A DNA stretch of 64,000 nt from Lingula anatina. Lineage: Eukaryota; Brachiopoda; Lingulata; Lingulida; Lingulidae. Position 1 is the stretch's first letter; each line of letters opens with the position of its first letter. The stretch spans positions 1 through 64,000 of the forward strand of contig NW_019775709.1 of NCBI RefSeq assembly GCF_001039355.2, read 5' to 3'. Shown here piece after piece: positions 61,432 through 64,000 of this stretch. The position numbers and the translations under genes were made by a program. The notes under the pieces are model-generated. The model was not told the origin of the DNA, ran no database searches, and saw only the letters and a list, made by a program, of their open reading frames with translations.

Positions 61432-63754
61432 TTTTACATAGTTGTTTAACATGGAAATACTGAGAGAGAGAGAGAGAGAGAGAGAGAGGAAGATAGCTAT
61501 ATTCTAGCCTTAGCCTTTCTACATGTATATTCAATGTTACTGTAATGTGTCATCCTTAATGCCTAGTCTATAATTTACCCCACCTGATATTCTAATCAAC
61601 TCTTACCTCAACTTGTTCAATATCTGGTAAATATATCCTCTCACATATCAATTGTGCAATCCTGTCTCCCTTATTAACTATAAATAAATGAATATATATT
61701 TAAATATTCAATACAATTTAAATATAATACTATAATCAAAATACACAAAGTGAAACCGCAGTTGAGAGTTTAATACAAGCATCCTCATGAACTGCTGTGG
61801 AAAGATGCCAAATGGAACTTTGCCCAGGCAAGATTCATATCTAAATGTACAAATAATGATATTGGTTATATTGTACTTATTTTACATTGCATTAGAGATG
61901 TAAATTGTGCTTTTAAGCCAAGAATGTGGATGTCTATGCTCTAAATAAATAGTTTAAAATCTCCAGTTATGCAGTTTGAAGTTTTTGCTTTTTTTTAATG
62001 CCTGCAAAGACAGAATTTCATTAACGTCTTGTACTGAACAATGTTTTAGCATCATTAGCCAGTAAATCATTTTAATGTGCTGAAAAATGAAATAGCTGCC
62101 TGGTGCTTATGAAATTCTCACTGGAGGATGACATCTCAACATGAACATATTCTTGCAGTACATACAAAAATACCAGTACATATAATTTCCACAGTTTAAA
62201 AAAAGTTCTTACCTTTAAATGGCTGCTCCCCAAAATTAAACAATAACACCCCTACATTGCCTCTATAGTCCTCATCAATCACACCGGCTGAAGCAAAATG
62301 TATGATTTTTTTTAAAGTCAGATTTTGGTGCTAATGTTGATATAAGATTATAACATAATAATACTCTAAAAAATACACATTTTCTACAAAAAAAAAAAAA
62401 AAATTAATTAATAGATACAATTCACTGTGTATGGTTGGTTTGAATAAGCGGTATGTCTGAGACTATGCATAATTTATACTCACCACCAACATCTATGAAG
62501 TTCTTTAAAGCCAGACCAGATCTTGGTGCTGAAATTAGCATCCCACTTAAAAATAAACATGTTTGGGACAGAAAGTGACAATCTTTTATGCCATTTTAAC
62601 TCTAGGTATTATTCTCTGTTTGCAATAAGTGAATATGTTGTGATAAAAATATGTTTGCTGTATCTCAAGCTAATATGAAGAAATTTATTATAAGGGTCAT
62701 CAGTTCAGAGGATCTTTACAGGTAGTTTTAATTATTTACCCAAAAGTTACCGTAAGAGCCATACCATTTTAAGAACATTGCCAGCAAAAAATAAAATGAA
62801 CAGGGACTTGTGACTTGCCATTTAATTAAGTGAGATTTTGTAGGTTTTGGGTTCAGAAATAATCAGCGGAAGACTAGAAAGTGTGGTGCAACAATTACAT
62901 GTCATAAAAGCTGGCATAATTTATGCAAAGACGTTCTTTTTCTCTCTAAATAACACTCTATTGCAATGCGAGACAGTAAAATTGAATTCAACATGTTTTG
63001 CATGTCACTTTTGTATTGCATTCTAAGACATCTTTCCTTTGCATGAAGTTTCACCCTTATTGCTGATTAGGTAAACAAATGTTAAATCATGTTTTTCTAG
63101 TCTCATATGTCATCATGCTGTGCTCACAGCCTCATTTCAGGCTATTTTAGATGTTTTTCCCTTGAATCTAACAATGAATCTACATGTACAATGATATTTC
63201 TCACTAACCTACTCTTCCATAGCATCCATCAGGAACAGCTATTTGGATATCAGTTTTTGCAAGAACCTTCCCTTTAGATGGAACTTCATAATCGTAAGCA
63301 CTAAAAGTCATCATGTATAAGAACCATCAAATCAAACAGTTAAAATGAAATCAAAATATTTATGAGTTAGCACCATTAATTACAGGCATTTTTTTTTCAT
63401 CACGAGGAATATGCTTCAACTTTCAAGTTACAGGCATCTAATTTTATCTCAATGCACATTATCAAAACAACTATATATAAAATATAACGATCGGGTATCC
63501 AAATCACAAAGCGAGATCTATTATTTTTCAGAATATATTATATTACATACATGTATATACTACAGCGTGCGTTATATTTAAAAAAAATCATACCTGTATA
63601 AATCATAACCAGCTGCCAAATGAGAGCCTTTGGTTGGTGCAATAGCGTTTTCAGTCAGCTTTGCAAACCGGAGTATTATCTTATTTGAAGGCATTATCTT
63701 GGGCTTTTTGCAGGGAGAGACACAGCTGCTTTCAACAATGGCAAATGTTGTCAT
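61274..63754 (-). CDS. DUT: Deoxyuridine triphosphatase, copy 2
   Basis: Six exons, each the same length as in copy 1: 63754-63594, 63300-63209, 62528-62484, 62287-62213, 61677-61607 and 61351-61274, giving 173 residues with all five dUTPase motifs intact. A coding difference I saw is DIEQVE instead of DIEEVE at the end of exon 5; other exonic changes are mostly silent. Nothing marks it as a pseudogene, so it is either a functional paralogue or the second allele. Confidence 0.95.
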
Positions 63755-63847
63755 AGTAAAAATGCCGCGAAAAAGAATTTCCCGCTGTCCTTTGCGCAAG
63801 CGCTGTAGAAAACCGGAAGTTACTCGACTTCCGTTAACAACATAACC
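63755..63847. promoter_or_regulatory. Bidirectional DUT/KTI12 promoter, copy 2
   Basis: The NRF1-like site (63794-63803) and both ETS sites (63813-63820 and 63827-63833) are conserved. Six extra bases (TAACCA or equivalent) lie next to the KTI12 start. Confidence 0.7.
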
Positions 63848-63998
63848 ATGCCTTTGGTGGTGATGTGTGGCTTACCTTGTAGTGGCAAAACTACGCGAAC
63901 TAACCAACTAAAACACTACTTAGAGTCAGAATTAAGTAAAGCAGTACATATCATTGATGACCATGCAATTGGGATCTACAAAAATGAAATATATGCAG
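63848..63998 (+). CDS. KTI12: KTI12 homologue, copy 2, exon 1 (runs off the window)
   Basis: ATG 63848 to the donor at 63999, the same 151 bases as copy 1 exon 1, with Walker A GLPCSGKTT intact. One visible replacement: IGIYKNEIYA against IGIDKNEIYA. The remaining exons lie beyond the window. Confidence 0.93.
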   Translation, partial: MPLVVMCGLPCSGKTTRTNQLKHYLESELSKAVHIIDDHAIGIYKNEIYA

Positions 63999-64000
63999 GT

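Larger units (their letters stand above)
58397..64000. repeat. Duplicated segment, copy 2
   Basis: Same order and orientation as 47703-52930, continuing to the window end. Differences from copy 1 include a 310-bp retroposon (60389-60698), different AT and GA microsatellite lengths, extra bases in DUT intron 1 near 63536-63560 and six extra bases before the KTI12 ATG. Confidence 0.97.

Noticed and set aside
1-64000. CRISPR arrays, bacterial operons or defence systems
   Set aside because: The exon-intron structure and gene content are animal nuclear. Repeats are microsatellites and transposons without regular unique spacers.

Overview
The window looks like nuclear DNA of a bilaterian animal. 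It is AT-rich, its genes are split by GT-AG introns (plus two GC-AG introns), and it carries many microsatellites, foldback elements and retrotransposon relics. The density of small foldback elements and the amount of variation between near-identical copies suggest a marine invertebrate (mollusc, hemichordate or similar). I cannot name the species. Every gene call rests on translating exons that I delimited by splice sites and checked for reading-frame phase.

Layout. Positions 1-19 kb are gene-poor. They hold foldback and simple repeats and two tentative, unrecognised secreted-protein genes: exons at 12343-12409, 3488-3595 and 2929-2995 on the minus strand, and 15040-15411 on the plus strand. 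COMMD4 runs on the minus strand from 36978 down to at least 19761. Its large introns hold an 18-bp minisatellite, several MITE-like elements, and two well-formed extra exon-like segments. MRPL9 (38717-44275, plus) diverges from COMMD4. One of its introns is packed with transposon debris and another contains the assembly gap 39273-39634. Riboflavin kinase (RFK, 45715-46789, minus) is head to head with an isochorismatase-domain gene of ISOC2 size (47028-49503, plus). That gene converges on dUTPase (DUT, 50242-52692, minus), which is head to head with KTI12 (52780-55843, plus). A first exon resembling RBM34 follows at 57932-58201.

From about 58397 to the window end the sequence repeats 47703-52930: isochorismatase exons 3-5, all of DUT, and KTI12 exon 1. 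The copies differ by base changes, indels and a retroposon insertion. This is either a recent tandem duplication or the second haplotype placed in tandem by the assembler. A single N lies beside the junction, the junction is in AT-rich simple sequence, and the second isochorismatase copy lacks exons 1-2, all of which make the assembly explanation serious.

The recognised genes are housekeeping genes: mitochondrial translation (MRPL9), flavin synthesis (RFK), dUTP removal (DUT), Elongator/tRNA modification (KTI12) and COMMD/Commander function (COMMD4). They are arranged mostly as divergent pairs with short shared promoters. Nothing suggests an operon or a defence system. The less-explained items are the candidate secreted-protein genes, the exon-like segments inside COMMD4, and the duplication breakpoint.
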